13,910 nucleotides of DNA from Oscillospiraceae bacterium. GTDB lineage: Bacteria; Bacillota_A; Clostridia; Oscillospirales; JAAYXM01. The translations under genes were made by a program, and so were the position numbers. The stretch spans positions 1 to 13,910 of the forward strand of contig JAFQVE010000505.1 of the NCBI GenBank assembly GCA_017408185.1. The letters are read 5' to 3'. Below the pieces are notes generated by a model. It had not been told where the DNA came from. It worked only from the letters and a program-made list of their open reading frames with translations, and did no database searches. Below, in pieces: positions 1 through 6,917 of this stretch (positions are counted from its first letter, which is position 1; each line of letters starts with the position of its first letter).

Positions 1-543
1 CGATTCATAAAGAAATGTCGGATGGACGCACGCTCCGTTTCCGATTTGCATACGCCACGGAAGAGTTGTCACACCGCCAAACGCCTCGGCGTTGACGAAA
101 TTCCCCCAGCGACCTATTGCCTGCCCTATCATAAGTCCCAGCGCGCCAATATCGAGAAAACGCACGATACTCATTTTCTTATACCGACAATAAATATACG
201 CACCGATTATTGCACCGATTATTGCACCGTAAATCGCTATACCGCCTTCCCATATATACAAAACACTGATGAGATTATCGCGGTATTTATCAAACTCAAA
301 GATGACATAATATGCTCTTGCCGAGACAATCGCAAGCGGTACTGCCACGGTAAGCATCCCGCTGATGTTATCCTCAGATAGCTTAAACTCACGGCTGCGA
401 TGAAAGCCGTAAAATACAGCAAGCAAAAATCCGGACGCAATTATTATTGCATACCAATATATAGGACGCCCGAAGACCTCAAATGCAATACGGTTAAGTG
501 TAAATTCCAATCCAAGTCCCGGAAAAGCAATGTGGTTATTCAT
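1..543 (-). CDS. lgt: Prolipoprotein diacylglyceryl transferase, 3' part outside window
   Basis: This is the N-terminal 181 codons of Lgt, the membrane enzyme that transfers diacylglycerol from phosphatidylglycerol to the lipobox cysteine of prolipoproteins. The reading frame is open to the left edge, so the C-terminus is missing. Family hallmarks are visible: an N-terminal FPGLGLEF-like stretch, hydrophobic segments, SARAYYVIFE, the WEGGIAIYGA loop, the Lgt signature GRWGNFVNAEAFG, and HPTFLYES at the edge. The ATG at 541-543 lies 7 bases past the upstream peptidase stop, and an AGGTGG ribosome binding site overlaps that stop. The gene is therefore the third in an operon with the two M16 genes. 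A 12-bp direct duplication encodes GAIIGAII. The identification is secure; the full length cannot be seen. Confidence 0.95.
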   Translation of the reverse strand, partial: MNNHIAFPGLGLEFTLNRIAFEVFGRPIYWYAIIIASGFLLAVFYGFHRSREFKLSEDNISGMLTVAVPLAIVSARAYYVIFEFDKYRDNLISVLYIWEGGIAIYGAIIGAIIGAYIYCRYKKMSIVRFLDIGALGLMIGQAIGRWGNFVNAEAFGGVTTLPWRMQIGNGACVHPTFLYES

Positions 544-550
544 GTGCCAC

Positions 551-1816
551 CTACTTTCCGCTGACAACAGAAAGAGAAATTCTGTCTTCTTTGAACATCT
601 TGCCGATAAAAGCCGAAACTTCGGCTGCTGAAATCTCATTCATCACATCTATTGTGTCAAGATAATCATATCCGGCAAATGTTGCCTCAACCTGTTCGTG
701 GCAAAGAGATTTCACCCTGTCAAGAGAGCGAAGTGAAGCACCTAAGTTCGCCTTCTTTATTCTGTTGAAATAGCTGTAATCGATATCAGTCGCAAGAGAC
801 TGCGCTGCCGCAACAGCTTCATCGAGAACTTTTTGCGGATTTCTGCTTTCGCCTGAAATCATCATAGCGATGCTTCCTGGCAAAACCATTGCTTCTGCAT
901 CAAACTCAGCACCAATATCTCCGTTGCCGTAAAGCTTTGCATAAAGACGCGAGGATGGTCCTGCAAGAACATCTGCCGCAAGCTCTGCAACAAGACGGTT
1001 TCTCATTCCATCTTCTCCGTTAGTACGAAGCATACATTTTGCACCTATACCGAAAAGAGGAATCGCAGTTTCCATACTTTCTTCGACAAACGCTCTTGCA
1101 ACGTGTGCCGGTTCACAGCCATAATCTCGCGCCGGAAGCACTATTCTTTCGCGGGAAAGCATAGATTCTGCCGTAGCGATAATTTTTTCAGCAGAAACAT
1201 CTCCTGCAACGCAAAGTGTCATATTCGACGGGACATAGAATGTATTATAGCACTTAAACAGCGTTTCCCGTGTTATTTCCCCGATACTTTCTACCGTTCC
1301 GATTATAGAATCCTTTGCCGGATGCACGGAATACAGCGACGACATAAGATTTTCATATACCTTCCAACCGGGGCGGTCGTTTACCATACTGATTTCCTGA
1401 CCGATTATTCCCTGCTCTTTGGCAACATTCTCAACCGTGAAATACGGCGAGGTTACAAAATCAAGAAGGATCTCAAGGTTGTGCATAAACTTTTCTGTTC
1501 CCGAAAAGTGATATGCAGTCATTGTTTTGCTTGTAAACGCATTCGGTGACGCCCCGGTTTTTGCAAAAGTCTGCAAGGCGTTCCCCCCATCCGGCTGTTC
1601 GAAGACCTTATGCTCGAGAAAATGTGCTACACCGAGCGGCGATGTGTATTCTTCATTTCCGGATGTAAATGTAATATCAACAGAACCGTAGTTCACTGCA
1701 AGCATTGCATAAGCTCTGCGAAAACCGGGCTTCGGGAATACACATATTTTCAGACCGTTACCGCAGGTATGCGATATCATTTTCTGATTACAGCTCAGGT
1801 AAAAGTTTTCTTTCAT
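551..1816 (-). CDS. ymfH: M16 family zinc peptidase, YmfH-like (catalytic subunit)
   Basis: This 421-residue protein belongs to the M16 (pitrilysin/insulinase) family at the usual size for a bacterial two-domain member. The inverted zinc motif is intact: H65-F-L-E68-H69, with the third ligand probably E141 in the EQGIIGQEI stretch. GASPNAFTSKTMTAYHFSG just after the HxxEH is typical of the processing-peptidase subgroup. The ATG at 1814-1816 has a strong GGAGGG site upstream, inside the end of the preceding gene, giving a 29-base overlap and probable translational coupling. The neighbour lacks the zinc motif, so the two probably form a heterodimer with this one as the active half. In Bacillus subtilis the ymfF/ymfH homologues have been linked to elongation factor P modification; whether that applies here is inference. 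No signal peptide is seen, so it is probably cytoplasmic. Confidence 0.9.
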   Translation of the reverse strand: MKENFYLSCNQKMISHTCGNGLKICVFPKPGFRRAYAMLAVNYGSVDITFTSGNEEYTSPLGVAHFLEHKVFEQPDGGNALQTFAKTGASPNAFTSKTMTAYHFSGTEKFMHNLEILLDFVTSPYFTVENVAKEQGIIGQEISMVNDRPGWKVYENLMSSLYSVHPAKDSIIGTVESIGEITRETLFKCYNTFYVPSNMTLCVAGDVSAEKIIATAESMLSRERIVLPARDYGCEPAHVARAFVEESMETAIPLFGIGAKCMLRTNGEDGMRNRLVAELAADVLAGPSSRLYAKLYGNGDIGAEFDAEAMVLPGSIAMMISGESRNPQKVLDEAVAAAQSLATDIDYSYFNRIKKANLGASLRSLDRVKSLCHEQVEATFAGYDYLDTIDVMNEISAAEVSAFIGKMFKEDRISLSVVSGK

Positions 1817-3062
1817 TTTCTGTTCCCTCCATTCCGGTAAGAAGATACGTCACCGACGGCACAAGTCCTTTTGCAACTTCCACTATTCTTTGTCCATCGG
1901 CATTTTTTATCGCTGACGCAACCTCGCGAGGTGTACGTTCATCACCAAGAAGCGACGAGCGAAGCCAGAATGCTTCCATGGCATAAACGGAATCCTCGGT
2001 TGTGAGAAGATCATCGATCATTGCTTTTTTTGCATTGGTTATCTCTTCTTCCGATATATCTCCATCTATGCAGCTCTTAAACTCGCGGAGAATTGCCTTT
2101 TCTGCCTTTGAAGCATTCTTCGGGTCAATGCCTGCGTACATATATATAACCTTCTTGAACGAATCAAACATTGCGCCCGTGGAATAACAGAGTGATTCTT
2201 TTTCACGGACATTATTGAATAACTTAGATGAAGTTCCTCCGCCTAAGACAGATGCAAGGAGCTTTGAAAGATAAATATCTTTCTCGTTTGTATACATACT
2301 TATAATAAGGCTTGCTTGCGCAATATCCATACGCTCGCACACGCGCTTTTCTGCTTCATACTCCGGAGGGTTCGATGAAAACTTCGTCACCTTATCACGC
2401 ATACCGGATTTAAAAACTGACAGAACCGCGCGCTCAACCTCATTATACGTATAATTACCGCAAAAGAAAATCTCACACGGGAAGGACGAAATCATTTTCT
2501 TATAAAATTTAAAGAGCGATTTATTATCAATGCATTCTGCTGCATCCTCCGTACCGAGCTCATTGACGGCATACGGAGAAGTGCCGAAAATGCACTCGTT
2601 TGTGCGGCGGAGCGCATATGACATTTTGTTGTTTATTTCAGACTTTATTCCGTCGATAAGATTAACTCTCTCTCCGTCGGTATATTCATCAAGGAACATA
2701 CCGTTGCGGGTTTTCGGGTCGAGAAGAATCTCACCAAGAAGTTTCATCGCGCCGGTAAGCACTTTCTCTTCCATATCAACGAAATCGCATATAAATCCCG
2801 CAGACGAAATATCACCGTATTTGCGCGAAACGGGTTCTATACGCGTACCGTACATATCATCGAGAGCCGCCGCAAGCGATTCCATATCCGGATGCTTTGT
2901 TGTCCCTCTCCTCAGGATACGTGGGATAAGCGCCATTGATGTTGCAATTTCATCACTTGAACGGGAAAGAAACTGAACGGAAATACAATTTGTTTCAAAG
3001 CGCCCGCTTTCGATAACGCGCAGTTTCATTCCCGGCATTATTTCCTTATAAGTCATATTCAC
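1788..3062 (-). CDS. ymfF: M16 family peptidase-like protein lacking the zinc motif, YmfF-like
   Basis: This 424-residue protein has the M16 fold pattern, including the C-terminal REKESLCYSTGAMFDSF segment that normally carries the conserved Arg/Tyr pair. In the N-terminal half the expected HxxEH is replaced by an ALIPRILRRGT-like stretch, so it is probably catalytically inactive and acts as the partner of the downstream peptidase. The start is GTG at 3060-3062, about 10 bases after AAAGGAGG. An in-frame ATG two codons later would sit 16 bases away, so GTG is preferred. It is the first gene of an operon with the ymfH-like gene and lgt, and is preceded by a sigma-A type promoter. It overlaps the next gene by 29 bases. 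The symbol rests on the pairing and the missing zinc motif rather than on a database search. Confidence 0.85.
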   Translation of the reverse strand: MNMTYKEIMPGMKLRVIESGRFETNCISVQFLSRSSDEIATSMALIPRILRRGTTKHPDMESLAAALDDMYGTRIEPVSRKYGDISSAGFICDFVDMEEKVLTGAMKLLGEILLDPKTRNGMFLDEYTDGERVNLIDGIKSEINNKMSYALRRTNECIFGTSPYAVNELGTEDAAECIDNKSLFKFYKKMISSFPCEIFFCGNYTYNEVERAVLSVFKSGMRDKVTKFSSNPPEYEAEKRVCERMDIAQASLIISMYTNEKDIYLSKLLASVLGGGTSSKLFNNVREKESLCYSTGAMFDSFKKVIYMYAGIDPKNASKAEKAILREFKSCIDGDISEEEITNAKKAMIDDLLTTEDSVYAMEAFWLRSSLLGDERTPREVASAIKNADGQRIVEVAKGLVPSVTYLLTGMEGTENERKLLPEL

Positions 3063-3103
3063 AGTTTTTCAACCTCCTTTGAAGATGACTTTCTTTAAAA
3101 TAT

Positions 3104-3132
3104 ATTATACACAATTTTCCATCGCATTACAA
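3104..3132 (-). promoter_or_regulatory. Sigma-A type promoter of the ymfF-ymfH-lgt operon
   Basis: On the minus strand a perfect TATAAT (-10, plus positions 3104-3109) lies 17 bases from a TTGTAA (-35, 3127-3132, four of six consensus bases). Predicted transcription starts near 3097, giving a leader of about 35 bases before the GTG start at 3062. The surroundings are very AT-rich. Confidence 0.7.
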
Positions 3133-3183
3133 CAGTAAAAATTAAAACAAATGTTAAATTTATACTATATGTTGATATTTTTC

Positions 3184-3212
3184 TTGACAAAAGGCATACT
3201 TTGTGGTACAAT
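3184..3212 (+). promoter_or_regulatory. Strong sigma-A type promoter of the ylxM-ffh operon
   Basis: A perfect TTGACA (3184-3189), a 17-base spacer, and TACAAT (3207-3212, five of six) preceded by TGG as an extended -10. Transcription should start near 3219. This is the best promoter in the window and fits a constitutive housekeeping operon. It is divergent from the ymfF promoter, with 51 bases between the two -35 boxes. The -10 also forms the left arm of a palindrome (see separate entry). Confidence 0.85.
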
Positions 3213-3223
3213 ACTGTATTGTA
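3207..3223. promoter_or_regulatory. 7-3-7 palindrome across the -10 and start point of the ylxM promoter
   Basis: TACAATA, three bases (CTG), then TATTGTA form a perfect inverted repeat over the -10 and predicted transcription start. Its position would suit an operator for a repressor dimer, but part of its left arm is simply the -10 consensus. No regulator can be named. Confidence 0.35.
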
Positions 3224-3242
3224 AAGCGCATTAACTTTACAA
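3219..3242 (+). promoter_or_regulatory. Predicted 5'-terminal stem-loop in the ylxM-ffh leader
   Basis: TTGTAAAG (3219-3226) and CTTTACAA (3235-3242) are perfect reverse complements separated by 8 bases. The stem would start at about the first transcribed base and end against the AAGGAGG ribosome binding site (from about 3242). It could protect the mRNA 5' end or tune access to the binding site. The stem is AT-rich, so its stability is modest. Confidence 0.45.
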
Positions 3243-3255
3243 AGGAGGATGAGGT

Positions 3256-3621
3256 ATGAGAAACGTCTCTCTTGAACTTACAATTTTATTTGATTTTTAC
3301 GGGGATATTCTTACGGAAAAGCAGCGTGAGCTTTTTGACCTTTATTACAACGAAGATTTATCTCTCGCAGAAATCGCAGAACACCTCGGAATCACCCGTC
3401 AGGGTGTGCGTGACAGCATCGTCCGCTCCGAAGAAATTCTCCGCAACTTTGAGGAAAAGCTCGGTCTTGCCGAAAAATACGGCAGACTTTCGGACAACGT
3501 TAAGAAGATAACCGAAGCCGCTGAGCGTATTATGGCTATAAACGACACAAACTACAGAAACATAGAGCTTGATGCCTGCGCTATGGATATCCGCACGCTG
3601 GCAAAAGCTCTGGATGATTGA
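3256..3621 (+). CDS. ylxM: YlxM family helix-turn-helix protein of the SRP operon
   Basis: This 121-residue protein matches the YlxM (UPF0122) family: LTEKQRELFDLYYNEDLSLAEIAE followed by a sigma-70 region 4-like helix-turn-helix at about residues 36-56 (LGITRQGVRDSI), then a charged C-terminal helix. YlxM proteins are encoded next to ffh in Firmicutes and act as accessory factors of the signal recognition particle; the fold also suggests nucleic-acid binding. The ATG has a strong AAGGAGG seven bases upstream. The gene is first in the operon, and ffh starts 24 bases after its stop. ftsY, often next to ylxM, is absent; the divergent M16 operon occupies that place. Confidence 0.93.
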   Translation: MRNVSLELTILFDFYGDILTEKQRELFDLYYNEDLSLAEIAEHLGITRQGVRDSIVRSEEILRNFEEKLGLAEKYGRLSDNVKKITEAAERIMAINDTNYRNIELDACAMDIRTLAKALDD

Positions 3622-3645
3622 TTTTTTTATTTCAGGAGGCAGTAA

Positions 3646-5016
3646 ATGGCTTTTGAAAGTCTTACCGACAAGCTTTCCGCAGCATTCAAAAAGCTCCGTT
3701 CAAAAGGACGTCTTACCGAACGCGATATTAAAGAATCCATGCGGGAAATCAAGCTTGCTTTGCTCGAAGCAGATGTCAATTTCAAGGTCGTTCGCGACTT
3801 TGTTGCAAAGGTTTCCGAGCGTGCTGTCGGAACAGAAGTTCTTGAAGGACTTAACCCCGCACAGCAGATTGTAAAAATAGTTAACGAAGAAATCTGTGCT
3901 CTTATGGGCAGTGAAGGCGAAAAGCTGAACATCTCCCCTAAACCACCGACGGTTGTTATGTTTGTCGGTCTTCAGGGCGCAGGTAAAACAACAAACATTG
4001 CAAAGCTTGCATCGCATCTTAAAAAGACTGCATCAAAGCGCCCGCTTCTCGTTGCCTGTGACATATACCGTCCTGCCGCGATAAAGCAGCTTGAGGTGCT
4101 TGGCTCTCAGCTTGATATTCCGGTATTTAAGGCCGAGGGGAAAAAGCCTGTAGAGATTGCACGTCTTGCGATCGAGCATGCAAACAAGCACGGAAACGAC
4201 ATTGTTTTCCTTGATACGGCGGGTCGTCTTCACATTGACGAAGAGCTTATGAATGAGCTTAAAGCCATAAAAGCCGAGGTCTCCCCTACGGAAATTATGC
4301 TTGTTATAGATGCAATGAGCGGTCAGGATGCCGTAAGCACAGCTTCCGCTTTTGACGAAGCACTCGGCATTGACAGCGTTTTTCTCACAAAGCTTGACGG
4401 CGATGCTCGCGGCGGTGCCGCACTTTCTGTCCGCGCTGTTACCGGCAAACCGATAAAGTTTGTAGGTGTTGGCGAAAAGCTTGACGGAATTGAACAGTTC
4501 CACCCCGACAGAATCGCTTCGCGTATTCTCGGTATGGGCGACGTTCTTTCTCTTATAGAAAAAGCCGAACAGGCTTTTGACGAAAAACAAGCGATCGAGC
4601 TTGAAAAGAAAATCCGCGAAAATTCATTTACTCTTACGGATTTCCGTGAGCAGATGAAGCAGATGCAGAGCATGGGTTCAATGACTGACCTTATCAAGAT
4701 GATACCCGGGATAGACCACAAAGCGCTTTCAGGCGTAAAGATAGATGAGCGCGCGCTTTTACGCACAGATGCCATTATCTCTTCTATGACACCGTATGAA
4801 CGTGATAACCCAAACCAGATAAACTTCAGCCGCAAAAAGCGCATTGCTGCAGGAAGCGGCGTGAGCGTTGAAGAAGTGAACAGGCTTTTAAAGCAGTTTG
4901 AAGCTTCCCGCAAGATGATGAAGCAGATGACGAGCGGTGCTATGGGCAAGCAGATGTCACGCAAAATGCGCCGCGCTCAAAAAGGTGGAGGGCGCGGATT
5001 TCCGTTCGGATTTTAA
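3646..5016 (+). CDS. ffh: Signal recognition particle GTPase Ffh (SRP54)
   Basis: Ffh binds 4.5S/6S SRP RNA and signal sequences of nascent membrane proteins and delivers ribosomes to FtsY at the membrane. All parts are present in 456 residues, the usual length. The N-terminal four-helix N domain covers about residues 1-90. The G domain has the P-loop GLQGAGKT at 108-115, the DTAGR motif at 190-194 and TKLD at 248-251. A methionine-rich M domain from about 325 includes EQMKQMQSMGSM and a basic tail, MSRKMRRAQKGG. The start is supported by AGGAGG six bases upstream. It follows ylxM closely and precedes rpsP by 65 bases. Confidence 0.98.
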   Translation: MAFESLTDKLSAAFKKLRSKGRLTERDIKESMREIKLALLEADVNFKVVRDFVAKVSERAVGTEVLEGLNPAQQIVKIVNEEICALMGSEGEKLNISPKPPTVVMFVGLQGAGKTTNIAKLASHLKKTASKRPLLVACDIYRPAAIKQLEVLGSQLDIPVFKAEGKKPVEIARLAIEHANKHGNDIVFLDTAGRLHIDEELMNELKAIKAEVSPTEIMLVIDAMSGQDAVSTASAFDEALGIDSVFLTKLDGDARGGAALSVRAVTGKPIKFVGVGEKLDGIEQFHPDRIASRILGMGDVLSLIEKAEQAFDEKQAIELEKKIRENSFTLTDFREQMKQMQSMGSMTDLIKMIPGIDHKALSGVKIDERALLRTDAIISSMTPYERDNPNQINFSRKKRIAAGSGVSVEEVNRLLKQFEASRKMMKQMTSGAMGKQMSRKMRRAQKGGGRGFPFGF

Positions 5017-5024
5017 TTTATCGT

Positions 5025-5056
5025 AAGCAAACAAATTTATCATATATTTGCTTTTT
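5025..5056 (+). terminator. Weak hairpin with T-run between ffh and rpsP (possible attenuator)
   Basis: AAGCAAA (5025-5031) can pair with TTTGCTT (5047-5053), followed by further T residues. The stem is AT-rich with a 15-base loop, so termination would be partial at best. A partial stop here would let ffh and rpsP be expressed at different levels. No good separate promoter for rpsP is visible downstream. Confidence 0.3.
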
Positions 5057-5081
5057 ATAAAATTTTCGGAGGTGAAAACTA

Positions 5082-5324
5082 ATGGTAAAGATCAGACTTC
5101 GCAGAATCGGTGCAAAGAAAGCTCCGTTCTACCGTGTTGTTGTTGCTGATTCAAGATTCCCGCGCGACGGCAGATTTATTGAAGAAATCGGAACATACAA
5201 CCCGCTTACAGAACCGGCTGAAATCAAGATTGATACAGACCGCGCTCTTGAGTGGATGAAGAATGGCGCACAGCCGACAGACACTGTGAAAGCACTCTTA
5301 AAGAAAACTGGCGCAATTCAGTAA
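5082..5324 (+). CDS. rpsP: 30S ribosomal protein S16
   Basis: S16 is an early-binding 16S rRNA protein of the 30S body. The 80-residue product has the family pattern at its N-terminus: [20 protein letters not shown], then [18 protein letters not shown], and a C-terminal [19 protein letters not shown] segment typical of the family. Length matches the family. The ATG lies 9 bases after GGAGG. It sits between ffh and khpA, the standard Firmicutes order. Confidence 0.98.
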   Translation: MVKIRLRRIGAKKAPFYRVVVADSRFPRDGRFIEEIGTYNPLTEPAEIKIDTDRALEWMKNGAQPTDTVKALLKKTGAIQ

Positions 5325-5361
5325 ATTGCCACCGGTGAAACCGGAGAAAAGGTGACAACCT

Positions 5362-5592
5362 ATGAAAGACCTTTTAACGTACATTGCAAAAAGCCTTGTT
5401 GAAAACCCGGATGCCGTGAGCGTAACAGAAGTAGAAAAAGAGGACGGACTTGTTCTTGAGCTTCGTGTTGCTCCCGACGATATGGGGAAAGTTATCGGCA
5501 AGCACGGCCGCATTGCGAAGGAAATTCGCACTGTTGTTAAATCCGCCGCACTTCGCGATAATATCAAGGTATCGGTCGATATTTTAGACTGA
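5362..5592 (+). CDS. khpA: KH-domain RNA-binding protein KhpA (YlqC)
   Basis: This small 76-residue protein carries a single KH domain. The RNA-contacting GxxG loop is GKHG at residues 46-49 within MGKVIGKHGRIAKEIR. KhpA homologues pair with KhpB and bind RNA broadly, affecting cell division and elongation in streptococci. The location between rpsP and rimM is the conserved one. The AAGGTG ribosome binding site sits 7 bases before ATG and lies partly in a tiny 4-bp hairpin (AGGT at 5350-5353 with ACCT at 5358-5361); a second small inverted repeat (CCGGT/ACCGG, 5332-5344) lies just upstream. These are probably too small to matter. Confidence 0.95.
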   Translation: MKDLLTYIAKSLVENPDAVSVTEVEKEDGLVLELRVAPDDMGKVIGKHGRIAKEIRTVVKSAALRDNIKVSVDILD

Positions 5593-5602
5593 TTTTAAAT
5601 CA

Positions 5603-5632
5603 CGGGGCTGTCCGCATGTTGTGACAGCCCCG
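5603..5632 (+). other. Perfect 10-bp GC-rich hairpin between khpA and rimM
   Basis: CGGGGCTGTC (5603-5612) and GACAGCCCCG (5623-5632) form a perfect stem with a 10-base loop. It is not followed by a T-run on either strand (AATTTATA downstream on plus), so it is a poor intrinsic terminator. It may instead be an mRNA processing or stability element that separates the two cistrons, or a pause site. Confidence 0.6.
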
Positions 5633-5674
5633 AATTTATAAGCAAACTATTCTTAATTTCAGGATGGGGATAAT

Positions 5675-6187
5675 ATGGAATTCATTGAAGCCGGAAAAAT
5701 CGTCAACACGCACAGCGTATACGGTGAGCTCAAAATCCAGCCATGGAGCGATACCGATGATTTTCTCTGTGATTTTGACGTTGTATATATAGACGGAAAG
5801 CCGTTTGAGGTTGAACGCGCAAGAGTTCACAAGACCTGTGTTCTCTTAAAGCTTGCAGGAATTAACAACATTAATGAAGCACAAAAATACAGAAACAAAT
5901 GTGTTTGTGTCGATCGAGATGAAGTTGACCTCGATGACGGTGCGTATTTTATTGCAGACTTAGAAGGTCTTACCGTAATCGATGCAGACGGACAAACTCT
6001 TGGAAAGATACGGGAGGTTTTAACACTTCCCTCTCACGATGTTTACGTCATCCGTGGAAAAGATGAATATATGATTCCTGCCGTAGAGGAATTTATCCGT
6101 GAGGTAGATATTGAGGCGGGAGTTATGTATGTGAGCACAATTCCCGGAATGAAAACGGAAAAAGGCGGTGCAAGTGATGCGAATTGA
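5675..6187 (+). CDS. rimM: 16S rRNA processing / 30S maturation factor RimM
   Basis: RimM assists maturation of the 30S head through S19 and the 3' domain of 16S rRNA. The 170-residue product has the N-terminal RimM barrel (AGKIVNTHSVYGELKIQPW, corresponding to the family G-x-I-x-x-x-H-G-x-x-GE pattern) and a C-terminal PRC-barrel from about residue 95 (YFIADLEGLTVIDADGQTLG, then DVYVIRG and YMIPAVEEFI). The expected glycine after the first histidine is serine here (HSVYGE). The ribosome binding site is modest: GGGG 5 bases and AGGA 10 bases before the ATG. The 3' end overlaps trmD by 11 bases. Confidence 0.96.
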   Translation: MEFIEAGKIVNTHSVYGELKIQPWSDTDDFLCDFDVVYIDGKPFEVERARVHKTCVLLKLAGINNINEAQKYRNKCVCVDRDEVDLDDGAYFIADLEGLTVIDADGQTLGKIREVLTLPSHDVYVIRGKDEYMIPAVEEFIREVDIEAGVMYVSTIPGMKTEKGGASDAN

Positions 6188-6917
6188 CATAATGACACTT
6201 TTCCCTGATGCCTGTGATGCGATGATGAGTGAAAGCATTATAGGACGCGCACGCCGCGACGGAAAGCTTGAAATTGGATATTATCAAATCCGCGATTATA
6301 CCAAAAACAAGCAGAAGCAGGTGGATGATTATCCCTATGGCGGCGGAATGGGTATGGTTATGTTTGCTGATGCATTATATAACTGCTGGGCAGAGATAAA
6401 GAAAAACAGCCCGGAAGCGCACACAATCTATATGTCGCCGCAAGGTTCTGTTTTCAATCAGGAAAAGGCAAAAACACTTTCAAGTGATTATTCTCATATA
6501 ATTCTCGTTTGCGGCCATTATGAAGGTATAGACGAACGTTTCATTGAAGAATGCGTTGATGAAGAACTGTCGATAGGAGACTTTGTTCTCACCGGCGGAG
6601 AAATTCCGGCAATGGCGGTTACTGATGCTATCGCAAGAATGCTTCCGGGTGTTCTTTCAGACGAAGAATGCTTTTCCGAGGAAAGCCATTTTGCAGGACT
6701 TCTGGAATATCCGCAATACACGCGCCCGGCAAAATGGCACGAGCGCGAAGTTCCGGAGGTGCTTCTTTCCGGGCATCATGCAAACATTAAAAAATGGCGA
6801 CGCGAACAGTCCATTATCCGTACATATCAAAAACGTCCGGATATGCTTGAAACTGCACCACTTACAGCTAAAGAAAAACTGTTTGTAGAAAAGCTCAAAT
6901 CCGGTGAGGCGCTTTAA
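6177..6917 (+). CDS. trmD: tRNA (guanine-N1)-methyltransferase TrmD
   Basis: TrmD methylates G37 of tRNAs with a G at position 36, using S-adenosylmethionine, and prevents +1 frameshifting. The SPOUT trefoil-knot enzyme is recognisable by DDYPYGGGMGMVM at about residues 50-62, then VCGHYEGIDERFIE and LSIGDFVLTGGEIPAMAVTDA at about 111-151. The open frame extends to a GTG at 6168, but the ATG at 6177 gives the family N-terminus MRIDIMTLFP and is well placed after AAAGGCGG. This makes 246 residues, the usual length. It overlaps rimM by 11 bases, and its last 23 bases overlap the convergent M50 gene. rplS, the usual next gene, is absent. Confidence 0.97.
   Translation: MRIDIMTLFPDACDAMMSESIIGRARRDGKLEIGYYQIRDYTKNKQKQVDDYPYGGGMGMVMFADALYNCWAEIKKNSPEAHTIYMSPQGSVFNQEKAKTLSSDYSHIILVCGHYEGIDERFIEECVDEELSIGDFVLTGGEIPAMAVTDAIARMLPGVLSDEECFSEESHFAGLLEYPQYTRPAKWHEREVPEVLLSGHHANIKKWRREQSIIRTYQKRPDMLETAPLTAKEKLFVEKLKSGEAL

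Noticed and set aside
22..381. 119-codon open frame on the plus strand
   Set aside because: It is antisense to lgt, whose minus-strand frame carries clear family motifs through the same bases, and the predicted protein has no recognisable features.
1103..1549. 148-codon open frame on the plus strand
   Set aside because: It is antisense to the ymfH-like gene, cysteine- and arginine-rich with no domain pattern and no ribosome binding site. It is a shadow of the coding frame.
4033..4964. Two long minus-strand open frames (185 and 213 codons) within ffh
   Set aside because: Both are antisense to the conserved G and M domains of Ffh, have shadow-type composition, and show no start signals.
5332..5361. 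Two tiny inverted repeats before khpA, considered as a riboswitch or RNA thermometer
   Set aside because: Stems of only 4-5 bp with no conserved aptamer-like structure; they do not support a regulatory RNA call.
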